Translations under genes and position numbers: made by a program
Shown: positions 46,142-57,445 of the stretch, one piece after another
How positions within the stretch are numbered: position 1 is the first letter of the stretch
Layout of the letters: the number at the start of each line of letters is the position of its first letter
The notes under the pieces: generated by a model
Seen by the model: the letters and a program-made list of their open reading frames with translations, nothing else
The model's database searches: none
What the model was told of the DNA's origin: nothing
From: Cocos nucifera
Lineage: Eukaryota; Streptophyta; Magnoliopsida; Arecales; Arecaceae
NCBI GenBank assembly: GCA_006176705.1
Contig: QRFJ01003052.1
Span: 1-64,000, forward strand
Length of the DNA: 64,000 nucleotides
Direction: 5' to 3'

Positions 46142-47215
46142 ATCTAATAAGGTATGATTTTTTCTTTCGACTACACCATTTAATTATGGTGTATAAGGAG
46201 GTGTCCATTCAGAGAGAATCCCTTTAACTTTAAGATAGTCTAGAAACTCACTAGATAAGTATTCTCCTCTCCGATCAGATCGAAGGATTTTTATACATTG
46301 TCCAGTTTATTTTTCGACCATACTTTGATACTCTTTAAATTTATCAAAGGCTTCTGATTTGTGTTTCATAAGATACACATATCCAAACCTAGATAAATCA
46401 TCAGTGAATGTAATAAAATAAGAGTATCCTCCTCTGGCTTGAGTTGTCATAGGACCACATACATCCATATGTACAAGTCCTAATAACTCATTTGTCCTTT
46501 CTCTATGTCCACTAAATGGAATCTTGGTCATTTTACCCATGAGGCATGATTCACAAGTTCCCAATGATTCATAATCAAAAGGATCAAAGAACTTTTCTTT
46601 GTATAACTTGTTAATCCTAGCCTCACTAATATGACCTAATCGACAATGCCAAAGTAAAGTATTATTTATGTCATCTCTCTTACGTTTTCTATTTTCATCA
46701 ATATGAAATATATTATCATCCAAACATAGAGTCAACAAACCATTGCTAAATATGCCAAAACAAATATTTTCATTAGAATATTTGATCGAGCAACCTTCGC
46801 TCGTTACATTAAGACTATAACCTTATTTTAATAACAAGGGTATAGATATAATATTTCTAATGATCTTAGGCATATAATAATAATTTGTAAGCTCTAAGAT
46901 CTTCCCATAATGTAACTTCAATATATTTGTCCCTACAGCTTCTGCTTGGATAGACTCTCCTCCAGCGCCATAGAGCTTGAAGTCACCTTTCTTCAAACTC
47001 TTAATTTTCTGCAGCCCCTGCAAAGATTTGCAGATATGAAAACCACAGTCGGTATCTAATACCCAAGAATTTGAAATGAAAGAATTTAATGATAATATAG
47101 TATGTATCTCATACATACCTTTTGGTGCATTATTTGCACCAGACTTCATGGTTGCAAGGTAAGCCTTGCAATTCCTCTTCCAATGATCTACTTTGCCGTA
47201 GTCAAAATAGGTCAA
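46142..47215 (-). pseudogene. Element D protease, GAG-pre-integrase and integrase core
   Basis: The segment 46823-47215 holds a ruined zinc knuckle (YFDYGKVDHWKRNC, two Cys to Tyr) and a protease region whose Asp-Ser-Gly reads Asp-Thr-Asp. 46307-46738 holds the pre-integrase block (LLWHCRLGHISEARINKLY) and integrase start (VHMDVCGPM, FITFTDDLSRFGYVYLMKHK). Stops occur at 46823-46825, at 46307-46309 (Gln of VEKQTG in B) and at 46194-46196 (Gln of TPQLNG in B). The second integrase Asp sits in LRSDRRGEY, with one Gly changed to Arg. Confidence 0.87.
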
Positions 47216-47940
47216 TTATTCAGAGGCCTTCCCCTTTTTCTTCTTATTTATACCACTTTTAGGATTCAACCTTCTCTTTGAACCTTTTTTGCCTGCCTTC
47301 TTCTTGGAGATCCCTTCCACAAGAAGAAGAGGAGCCTTATCTTTCTTGATATGGCTTTCTACTGTCTTGAGCATATTTAACAGCTCAGGTAATGAAGAAT
47401 TCAGTTTGTTCATGTGATAGTTCACGACAAACTGAAAAAATGATTCTAAGAGTGATTGCAGGATCAAATCCTGACTTAACTCTCCATCCATAACAAAACC
47501 TAATTGACTTAATCGAGTGATTAGGTCAATTACCATCAAAACATGATTTTGTATGGATGTTCCTTCTATCATTCTTGCATGAAATAATTGCTTAGATATC
47601 TCATATCTAGCAGTCCTACTATGCTCTCCATAAAGCTCTTTTAGATTGAGCAATATGGACTTGAGTGTCCATGCTATCATGCTGCCTCTGTAATTCATTA
47701 TTCATAGAGGCAAGTATGATGCATTTGACAGTAAGAAAATCATTTTGCCACATCTTGTATGTGGACTTATCTTCATCTGTGGCATCATTTTCCTAATGGC
47801 TTAGGATCAGGGGCATCAAGAATATAGGAGAGTTTTTCTTGACTGAGTACTATTTTTAGGTTTCTCAACCAGTCAACATAATTTTGATCAGTCAATTTAT
47901 TTGAATCCAAAATTGAACGTAATGAAAGTGAAGAAGCCAT
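47216..47940 (-). pseudogene. Element D gag
   Basis: The start ATG is at 47940 on the minus strand (MASSLSLRSILDSNKLTDQN), followed by VDWLRNLKIVLSQEKLSYI. The frame shifts around 47700-47810, then runs open from 47698 to 47216 through HSRTARYEISKQLFHARM and LNSSLPELLNML to a Lys-rich tail. It ends in a stop before the zinc knuckle. Confidence 0.85.
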
Positions 47941-49034
47941 TTAATCTACATAATAAAGAACAATATATAAGCAAACAACTTCATGATGACAAACATAATT
48001 AAATTAGGACTTTAATTTAATTATGTCTCCCACTAAAAAAAATCATAACCCTCTTATTGATTTTCTTAGTGAGAATAAGATCCTAATTCCTTATAAAAAG
48101 TCTTGTGGTTGCACAACAAACCTATTATAAGTTCAAAGGTAGGAAACTCTTTCCAATTGCATTTTATGCAACTCTCAAAAAACTTTTGCCTCTAAAATAT
48201 TAATAGCCTTGTGTTAGCACAACAAACTTTAATATTTTAGTTTAAGTAGAACCCTTCATTTCTATACAGTCAAAATTGAAATATAACTACTTTTGTGGTT
48301 ACACAACAAAGTAGTATATTCAAAATGCTGTAAGCATCTCAATGCACTAGATTAATATTACATCATTCTCCATGATAGATCTTGTGGTTACACAATAGAA
48401 ACTAATATGGTTCTGGACATAATAAGAAACCTAGTATGAAGGAAGGCCTTAATGTAGTGAATATAATACTAAGCATTTCAATCTAGAATTAAATTAATCG
48501 AAATCAGGCCAGGTAAATGGGAGAGAAATGGGAGTCCCCCCGTTGCTTTCCTTAGACACCAATAAATTGGCCAGGTCAGACAATGGAACCAATTAAAAAA
48601 CCATGTTCTCTTTACCAATCAAGAACCATTTTTTCTAGACACCGATTGATCAATTAGACATCCTGACTGATTCAGCTAAAGATTAATTACACTACAACTT
48701 AATATAATTTTTTATAGAGGGATTTAAATGGTCTCAATGCACATATTGATTTAAATCAAACTAAATGCATAATAGCATTAATTATGATAAAATTTATATA
48801 TATCAATTAACATGTATAATTATTCTAGGACAACCATCATTATATAGTGAATACTTTCCACTATATCAGGGCAACCTTTACAGAATAATATATACAACAT
48901 AATCTCATTATGATATAAAAAAAAATATGATCTCATCATATAAATTAAAATATGCTAAAAATATTATATCATATTTTTTATTTATGCCATTATACTATAA
49001 GCAAAGCATTATATGATTTAACCTAATAAGGCTT
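47941..49034 (-). other. Element D untranslated leader
   Basis: About 1.1 kb, AT-rich, no coding frame. On the minus strand TTGGTGTCTAAGG (48550-48562) matches the donor-flanking sequence of the A/B family, but the following GTAAG reads AAAGC here. Several short repeats of the type TTGTGG-TTACACAA occur at 48100-48400. Confidence 0.7.
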
Positions 49035-49046
49035 GCTCTGATACCA
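49035..49046 (-). promoter_or_regulatory. Element D primer binding site
   Basis: The minus strand reads TGGTATCAGAGC, one base from the LTR edge: the initiator-tRNA-Met complement. Confidence 0.95.
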
Positions 49047-49047
49047 C

Positions 49048-51558
49048 TGATAGGATTGGTGTACAGGGCGGAAGCATGGATTTCAAAGCAAAAACATGAA
49101 ATCATATAAACCAAACCTGAACCCTAGGACCACCTCATTAGCAATTAAATCATATAACATGCATTTGTAACATAAAAGAAAGTATTAGAACATACCTCTT
49201 ATCGCTAAACCCTAAATTGATCTTGATCGCCGGTAGCAGTTTGTCAAGGATTCCACCAGGTGCCCACGTGTTCACCCTCCAACGTTAATCCATACAAAGA
49301 CTTAATCAAGACACCAGCATCTCTGATTTATATAATTAGAGTTCTAATAATAAGAACTTTAATTAAAAAGGGCAAGACCTTTTTTAGCCTTTATGTCACC
49401 TTCCTTGCCTCTCCTTATCTATCTTTCATTTTCTTATCTTCTTAATTTTTCTTCCTAATCTCTTAGTCTTAAGATGACTTCTTATCCTTATAATGACAAG
49501 GTCTAGATAAGAGAAAGGAAGAAAGAAAATTGGATAAAAAGAAACTCTTGTAAGAAAGAAAGATAATTTTCACACTCCCAGACTCTTGGTGTGCACCCCT
49601 ATTTATAATGTACATAGGGGTGCCAACAAAAAATCTCACACCCTTTCCTCATCAATTTCTCATGCTCCATCAGCCAATCTCATGCCTCATCAGTAAAAAT
49701 GAGATATAGACTTAGTCCAAGAGGTGCCTTAAAGTAGAAGGACTCTTGGACTAATTCTACGTAACGTTTTTTTACGAAGGGTCACACTATTTCATCTTTG
49801 GTGCCACCCTTTTCATCCATTAGATCATGAAACAAGGCCATCCAATGGCTCTAAAAAGGGATGCCCATTTAGCAAGAAGGTGTGGGGATAAACTTTGAAT
49901 AGTCAAAGTCCCAAGAGACTTTGACTTGGTCCAATAGACGTCAAGGAGGAGTAGGCGGCATGGAGTCTTGGGCGACAAAACATCCTGGGCAAAAAGAAAA
50001 AAGAGTATTTCATCTATAGAAGGACTCTTCTATGCCCCATATCTGATGTCCATGCAAATATAAAAATTTATGTGACATAACAAAATGGAAAAAATCAAAG
50101 ATGCTAGGCACCAACAAAATCCATGCGCCAAAGAGTTCTTCGCGCATGAAAGACTTCCCACGCACAAGAGAGAGACTCTCTGGCATATGGGATGTAGGTA
50201 TGTGGCACCCAATCTGATGCCCAATCAATCTAGCTTAATCCAACTCAAGACCAAATCCTATTTAGCTCAAATCGGATCTAAATTAGCCCAAATCGGATCC
50301 AAATTTGCCCAAATCGGAAGCTGATTCAAATCCAATTCGAAACCAGGTTCTAGGGTTTGCTACATGTGCTAGCATGTTCATCTTGCAAACATGGTCTAAT
50401 CCAATTAGACCCTTAATCAACTCTCTTTGTGTGTGACCCATTGGGTTCCACATCTAACCAGCAATGAGTCTGGGTGTGATTTGACCTAATCTGGTTAGAA
50501 CTCAACCAAAACGATTTAGGTCAAAACTAGCCAACCCAATTTGACTTAATTTAGAATACATTCTAATTTAATGATCAAACTAAAATTTTAATTTGATCAA
50601 ACTCATAAGACATGATTGACATCTAGCAACGTATCATGACTTTCTGAAAGATGTGAAATTTTGATGAAAATACCAAAAATATCCTTCAGTGAAAATTACC
50701 ATGCAACTAGATCCTTTGATCTCCCTGCATCCTGAATATGACTTTGGGTATGGAAATATGTCAACCCCAATATCATATTCATTTCTCTTTCAATCTCATG
50801 ATGATGATTCATTTAAGACAACATTAGAAACCATTTCTAATTTTTTTTCATCATGCTTTGATCAAAGTCTTCTTGAATCATCATTTGTTTGAAGCAAGTA
50901 ATCATCATTTGTTTGAAGCAAGTAGGGTGCTATTTCCTCTTACCAGGAGAGATCGATTCCATGTTAACCTACTCACAACCTTCATATATATAATCTACCA
51001 TATCCAGATCATCCCGTACATAACTGAGTCATGAATGAGTATGAACCAAAATATGGATTTATATATATAAGATTCTATGGTAGTTTCAGGTCAAAGGATT
51101 ACATGCACAAATTCCACTATGAGAACCATCTATTGACATGTAGATAAGACTCCATTAGATATTCTGAATTTGGATCAATTCAGTGAACTCATTCTCTAAT
51201 GAGCACCCACATTCTTGTATTAGTGTCATACATAAATTATTGTGAGATCAATCACCCTCTCAATCGAGCATACAAAGAATGTTCTAGTCTTACCGAAAAA
51301 TATTGATCCCTAACTCAATGTCCGATCGACTAGAAATATTTAAATTAGAATTTTATGATTTTAGGTCTCACTAGTATGATCTTATCATAATCCTAAAACC
51401 ATAGCCTAAATTTATAGGGTTCATCATAATCTTAAATAAATAATAAGACACTGCATATGATGAAATAAATATCTTTATTTATTAAAAATGGCATTACATG
51501 AGTCTTGAAGATGAAGAACATCCCAAAAATAAATTGGCTTGAGGGTATATTCCTTTCA
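49048..51558 (-). repeat. Element D 5' LTR
   Basis: 2511 bp. The TATA box lies in the same inverted repeat (CACCCCTA 49594-49601; TAGGGGTG 49615-49622). It differs from the 3' LTR by an extra tandem copy of a roughly 20-bp unit containing CCCAAATCGGATC near 50265-50315 and by a duplicated ATCATCATTTGTTTGAAGC segment near 50878-50920. Confidence 0.92.
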
Positions 51559-51563
51559 ATGTG

Positions 51564-51610
51564 TATTACAAGTGCTTAGCCAATCTGGCTTCTAGGGCGC
51601 ACATCTAACA
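51564..51610 (-). repeat. Element E 3' LTR, piece 4 of 4 (outer end)
   Basis: The first 47 bases of the LTR (minus strand TGTTAGATGTGCGCCC from 51610), stranded by the D insertion. Together with the other three pieces they rebuild a 2262-bp LTR. Confidence 0.88.
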
Positions 51611-51639
51611 AACTCCCATTTGACCTAAAGTCAATTGGC

Positions 51640-53330
51640 TACAAATCTTAGTTCCATCTTCTTAAGATAGACTTCGATCTTCTCCTATCCCAATAGCTTC
51701 GTTAGTTGGTCAGCCATATTGTCTGCGGTTTTGACTCTCTTGACCTCAACATATTCCTTCTCAAGGAAATCGTGGATTAGGTGGAGTCACTGCTCAATGT
51801 GCTTGGATTTTCTGTGAGACCTTGGCTCCTTCGCAAGGGCTATGGCACCATTATTATCATAGTACAAAGGGATGACGCCTGATGGCATCACTCCAAGCTC
51901 TGTGGTGAGCTTTTTATACCAGAATGACTTCTTCGCAGCTTCTAATGTAGTGATGTATTCTGCTTCCATAGTGGAGTTTGCTATCACCATCTGCTTGGAA
52001 CTCTTCTAGCTAACAGCACCACCATTGCACATAAACAGACTTTCAGATGTCGACTTTCGATTATCCATGTCGAACATAAAATCCAAGTTTGTATACCCCT
52101 AGACCTGGAGTTCTTCATTACCAAAGACTAGAAACATATCCTTAGTCCTTCTCAAGTACTTAAAGATGTATTTCATAGAAGTCCAGTACTCTTTGCCTAG
52201 ATTCGATTGATACCTGCTCGTGACACTCACAGCATGGGCAATATCAGGTCGTATACATAGCATGGCATACATAAGGCTCCCTATTGCCGAAGCATAAGAA
52301 ATCTTGCTCATGTATTCAATCTCCTTAGGAATGCTAAGGTGCATCTTTTTGGAGAGATAAATACCATGTCTAAAGGATACTAGATCCCTTTTGGAGTTTT
52401 TCATGCTAAACCCTTTTAGCACCTTCTCTATGTACATCTTCTATGAAAGTCCTAGCATCCTATTCGGTCTATCTCCATAAATCTTAATTTCCAAAATAAA
52501 GGATGCTTCTCCTAGGTCTTTCATAGAGAACCTTTTAGACAACCACATTTTAACCATGGTCAACATAGGAATATCATTTCCAATTAGGAGGATATCATCC
52601 ATGCATAGTACCAAGAAGACAACAATGCTTCCATTAACCTTTTTGAAAATACATGGCTCCTCCTTATTTTTTATGAAACAAAATGATTTGATCACGTTAT
52701 TGAAATGAGTATTCCAGCTTCGAGATGCTTACTTAAGTCCATATATAGACCTTTCTAGCTCCGAAGATGTAAAACTAAGCGGCTACTCCATATAGATATC
52801 TTCTTCTAGATATCCATTTAAGAATGTCATTTTCACGTTCATCTACCATATTTCATAATCGAAATAGGCTGCAACAGCAAGCAATGTATGAATGGATTTA
52901 AGCATGGCTACTGGTAAAATGGTATCCTGATAATCAATACCTTCGCATTGACTATACCCTTTCGCCACGAGCCTGGCTTTGAATATCTCTACATTTCCAT
53001 CGACACCTATCTTTCTCTTGAAGATCTATTTACACCCAATAAGTACTATACCTTCGGTGGATCTACTAAGGTCCAGACTTGGTTTGAGCACATTGAGTCA
53101 ATTTCTAACCTTATTACCTCTAATCATTTCTCAGAGTCGATATCTTATATGGCCACATCATAGGTTTTGGGATCATCATCATGAACCCTATTTTTCATGA
53201 GGAATATTTTTTCTACATCTTCTAAAATAGTATCTAAGTACCTTTCAGGAGGACGAAAAATCCTAGTTAATTTTTAAGGTGGAGGAGGTAGTGTTTGGAC
53301 TGGCTCAATCTGATTGGATTCTATAGATTT
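51640..53330 (-). pseudogene. Element E reverse transcriptase and RNase H
   Basis: Collinear with B. RNase H retains EAEYITTLEAAKKSFWYKK and YYDNNGAIALAKEPRSH. RT retains FLVLCMDDILLIGNDIPML, in which the YVDD box reads CMDD (about 52590). Stops at 52099-52101 (VQGY), 52441-52443 (LSQKMY) and 52843-52845 (WQMDVK) fall at Gln codons of B and coincide with stops in G. A further Trp-to-stop lies in the VSWKSS segment near 52008. No product expected. Confidence 0.88.
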
Positions 53331-55546
53331 CTTAGCTCATTGCTCTTGGAAGACTTTCTCCTTGAGCCTGATCTATCTTCCGATGTCATCATCTTGAATA
53401 AATTATTTTTCAAGAAAAATGGCATGTCGACTCACAATCACATTGTGGTATTCTAAAAGATAGAAATAATATCCTAACGATTCTTTAGGATATCCAATGA
53501 ATCGAGCTCTAAAGGAACTAGATTCTAACTTGTCTGCCTGCTGTCTCTTGATATAAGCCAGACAATTCCAAATTCTGAGGTGACTCGACTTGGTTTCTTA
53601 CCATGCTATATCTCATACAGTACGGTAGAAATGATTTTAGAAAAAATTCTATTCAGTAAATATATAGTAGTCATTAGACTATATGCCTAAAGAAGCTCTA
53701 GAAGATTCGTGAAGCTCATCATGGATCGGACCATATCTAATAGGATCCGATTTCTCCATTCTGAAATTTTATTAAGTTGAGGCATTCCAGATGGAGTCTA
53801 CTGTGAGACTATGCCATTATCCTTAAGATAGTTTTGAAATTTCTGACTAAGCTATTCACCTTCTTGATCTGATCGAAGAATCTTAATGATTTTTTCTATT
53901 TATCTTTCTACTTCGAATCTGAATTTTTTGAACTTTTTAAAGGCTTCAGACTTATGTCGCATCAAATACACATACGTGTATTGAGATAAATTATCGGTAA
54001 AGATGATGAAATAGATATAATTGCCCTTGGCCAGCACATCAAATGGGCTATATATATCTGTGTGTACCAGGGCAAGTAGGTCTATGGCTCTTTCCCCATG
54101 TCTTACAAAAGGAAGCTTGGTCATTTTGCCATGAAGGCATGATTCATAAATCAGATATGACTCAAAAGTCAACGGACTCAATCATCTGGATTTCTCTAAT
54201 TTATTAATCCTATCTTTAGCTATATGACCTAGCTTAAGGTGCCAAGATATCTATCGTTTAAACTATCCCTAGGTCGCTTTGGTCCTATGGCATTCACATT
54301 TTGCTCAATATTGAAAACAAAAACATCAATATATAACTGATAGGGATCATTAATAAGAAAACCACTTGTAATTTTATTTCTTTCAAAAAGAATATTACAA
54401 TGGTTCTTAAGAAAACTAATTACATAGCCTTTTATGCTAAATATGAAATAGAAATCAAATTTTTGCTTGCTGCAGGCATACAAAAATAGTCCCTAAGTTC
54501 TAAATCTAATCCTAGTGGTAGTCGAAGAGGGTAGCTTCCCATGACCACAATAGCCACTCTTGCTCTATTTTCGGTGCATAGGATCACCTCATCATCTCTC
54601 AGCCTCCTACTCTTCTCAAGATCTTGCATAGAAATGCACAAATGAGCACTAGAACTAAAGTCAAGCACCCAACTGGATGCAAAAAAATCATTATATTAGA
54701 TTCAATTACAAGCATACCTCTAGAAGGACCTGACTCCTTGTTCTTTAGGCTAGCTAGTTATAGAGGGCAGTTTCGCTTCCAATGGCCATCTGTATTGCAA
54801 TGAAAACATTTTTCCTTGTCAGTGGCCTTCTTCTGCTCTACCTTCTTCTTCTTCCCACCTTCCATCTTCTATTTCTTCATGATCTTCTTCTTTCCAAATG
54901 ACTTTCTCTTAGAAGAAGTCCACTCTATAGCAAGTACTAATCCTTTAGAATCTTTTATGGAAAACTTAGTAGTGACCAGCATGTTCATAAGCTCAGCTAA
55001 GGTATTTTATAGTTTATGCATATGGTAGTTTATGATGAGCTACCCATATGCATCAATCAAGGACTGCAGAATTATATCAATTTGCAGATCCTGATCTAAC
55101 TTGACATTGAGCTTCTCAAGCTCTTCTACGTCCTTGATTATCATCAAACAATGATCTTGGATCGACTGCCCATCATGCATCTGAGCCTTAAAAAGTCTCC
55201 TAGTGACTTGATATTTAGCTGCGTGACTTTGTTTACCAATCAACTCTTTTAGGTGAGCCAATATTTGGTGGCTAGTCTTTATGTCTTCATATTGGTGCTG
55301 GAGCTCATCAGACATCGAGCCCAACATGTAATATCTGACTTTATTATCATCATCCATCCATTTTTTTAAAGACGCACTTTATTTAGTGGATGGACGAGCT
55401 GGTAAAGTGGAAAGATCCTATTCCAGCACATAAGTTAACTTTTCAAAATCCAAAATAATTTTGAAGTTCCAAAGCCAATCCATGTAGTTGGGTCAGATCA
55501 GTCTATGGGTGCAAAGGATACGGGCTAATGGGTTGGATGCAAATAT
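53331..55546 (-). pseudogene. Element E gag, protease and integrase
   Basis: The gag start equivalent at 55544-55546 reads ATA, not ATG. Gag 55040-55357 is fairly well kept (DNKVRYYMLGSMSDELQHQY, MHDGQSIQDHCLMIIKDVEE). The zinc knuckle still has its ligands (near 54770-54810). The protease motif reads Asp-Phe-Ser instead of Asp-Ser-Gly (Gly position 54654-54656 now Ser, as in G). The integrase core shows VHTDIYSPFDVLAKG and stops at 53900-53902, at the Gln of VEKQTG. The downstream integrase half is frameshifted and full of stops. Confidence 0.86.
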
Positions 55547-57431
55547 TTTTTCGTAGAGAGTCAAAATTTTTAGTTAGATTTTATAATTAAACTTAACTAA
55601 TTTATTTAGGAGTTTTATTTTAAAAAAATTAGGCTTTCACTATTTACTCGAATCCCTACACTCCCTTGATAGAGATTCAAAAATCTCTGCAATCAATTGA
55701 TTTATAGTTGGTGGTGAGTCCCACCGACTGGCTCATCCTTCACCTAACATTTATTGATGATGGGACAATCGATGAGTGGACAACTCTTGTCTAATGATTC
55801 TCTAATTATAATGCACCTAAACTTGATCTCTAATTCATGAAGCTCACCATGCTCAAAATATTGCTCTACTCCTTAGTTAAGTTAGATCCACCATTTGCAA
55901 AAATTGGATTTTTAATTGGATCCCTCACCATATCCAAAATATTGAGCCCAACCCATCCTCTAATCTGTAGCATCTAATGCTTAATAGACATGGTTGCATC
56001 TTCCCAATGCAATTGAACTACTATATCCAGCCAAGAACAATCAACTCCATGAAGGACCCGCACATCTATAATGGTGGAAGACCTATGACTTAAAATTTCT
56101 TAGGAAGATTTGATTCAGGTCTCTTTAAACTTGACATGACTTAGTCATAATAATTATGACTAACCTAGTAGCATGGGTTAGCTCGAATTGTTAGCCACCT
56201 CAAATCAGAATTGGATCGATATAAATGGCTAGGTAAGTGAGACCAATGAAAGGGATATGCCATTAACTCGATAAGAATGCATTCAGATCGAGTAGCTCCT
56301 AATTAAAAATAGTCGATCATATCTACCAGACTTACCTTAGACACCAAATTATCGAATCAAAATCAATTGGGTTAGCCTACAATCCAAGCTCGAACCATGG
56401 AGCCAAATTAGGTCTTGACTTGATCAACCACATGTGAATGTGAGTTGCCCTTGACCCAAACTTAATCCTATTGGACTGGTCAATTCTAAGTACTCTTGAT
56501 CCCACCTAACCAACTCTTGATTTGGTTTGATCCACCACTAGACCTAATTGAGCTACCTAAGCTCGAACCCAATTTTATGAAGGTGTCTTAGATCTAAAAA
56601 TTTATAATTTTTAGACCTAATTGATTTCATAATCTTAATTCTTAATTAAGTTTGGGTTCATGAATAAAAAATATGTATCAAAATCCTAGGATTTCAGGAT
56701 CTAGGATTTTGCAAAAAAATAAGTTCTGATTTTTTATTAAAGACAAACACGCAGCACCCCTACACATTGTAAGAATGCCCCATCAAATGAAAGAAGTGGG
56801 TCTTTAAACCCTATTTTATTCTTATGACCAGATGGCTAAGGAGAATGCCTTAATCATAAATATATTTTCTACTACCAAACAAGTTAGATCTAAATCGTAT
56901 ATCACATATATAATTAATAATCTAACCTATACATGCTTTGCATACATCTTATGTATCATAACTTAATTAAACATGCATGCTTTCAGATCTGATATATCAC
57001 ATATAATATCTAAAAAATAGAATTTAAATCGATCATATCAAAATAAAACTATTCTAGATAGTTCATAGAACTATTCTACAACTAATCTAAACATGCATCT
57101 TTCATATCTCATATGAATAAATTAAAAATTAAAAATTATATTTTTATTTTTTAGATAATTATAATATTTATAATATTAAAAAATAAAAATAAAATAGATC
57201 TAAAATTATATTTAATTAAATTAAAAATATGATTACACTAGATTACAAATAAAACTATTCTATACCCAATCTAGTCATATATCTCATACACTATAGATCT
57301 AAATTATTTAATTTTTAATTTTTTGATTTCAAATCTAATTATATCTAATGTGATATTTAAAATTATTTAATATCAAAGTATAAATAAAAATAAAATCAGA
57401 TCTAAAATAGATATGAAAAACTTCTAATGTA
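55547..57431 (-). other. Element E untranslated leader
   Basis: Homologous to the B leader and AT-rich. The donor-like CTAAG/GTAAGT is kept near 56335 (minus strand) while the acceptor-like site next to gag is decayed (CTACG). The nested stem lies at about 56728-56860, with the outer stem weakened and the middle stem partly kept (CATAAGAAT with ATTCTTA). Confidence 0.72.
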
Positions 57432-57443
57432 GCTCTAATACCA
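57432..57443 (-). promoter_or_regulatory. Element E primer binding site
   Basis: The minus strand reads TGGTATTAGAGC, one transition off the initiator-tRNA-Met complement. Confidence 0.88.
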
Positions 57444-57445
57444 GT

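Larger units (their letters stand above)
41523..51558 (-). mobile_element. Element D: second Angela-like Ty1/copia family, inside the E 3' LTR
   Basis: A complete 10,036-bp minus-strand element: 3' LTR 41523-44016, internal 44017-49047, 5' LTR 49048-51558. The target duplication is ATGTA/ATGTG. LTRs start TGAAAGGAATATGCCC and end CCAATCCTATCA on the minus strand. The two LTRs are still closely similar. All copia domains are present but broken by stops and a frameshift. Proteins resemble the BARE/Angela type more than A/B proteins do. Confidence 0.93.
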
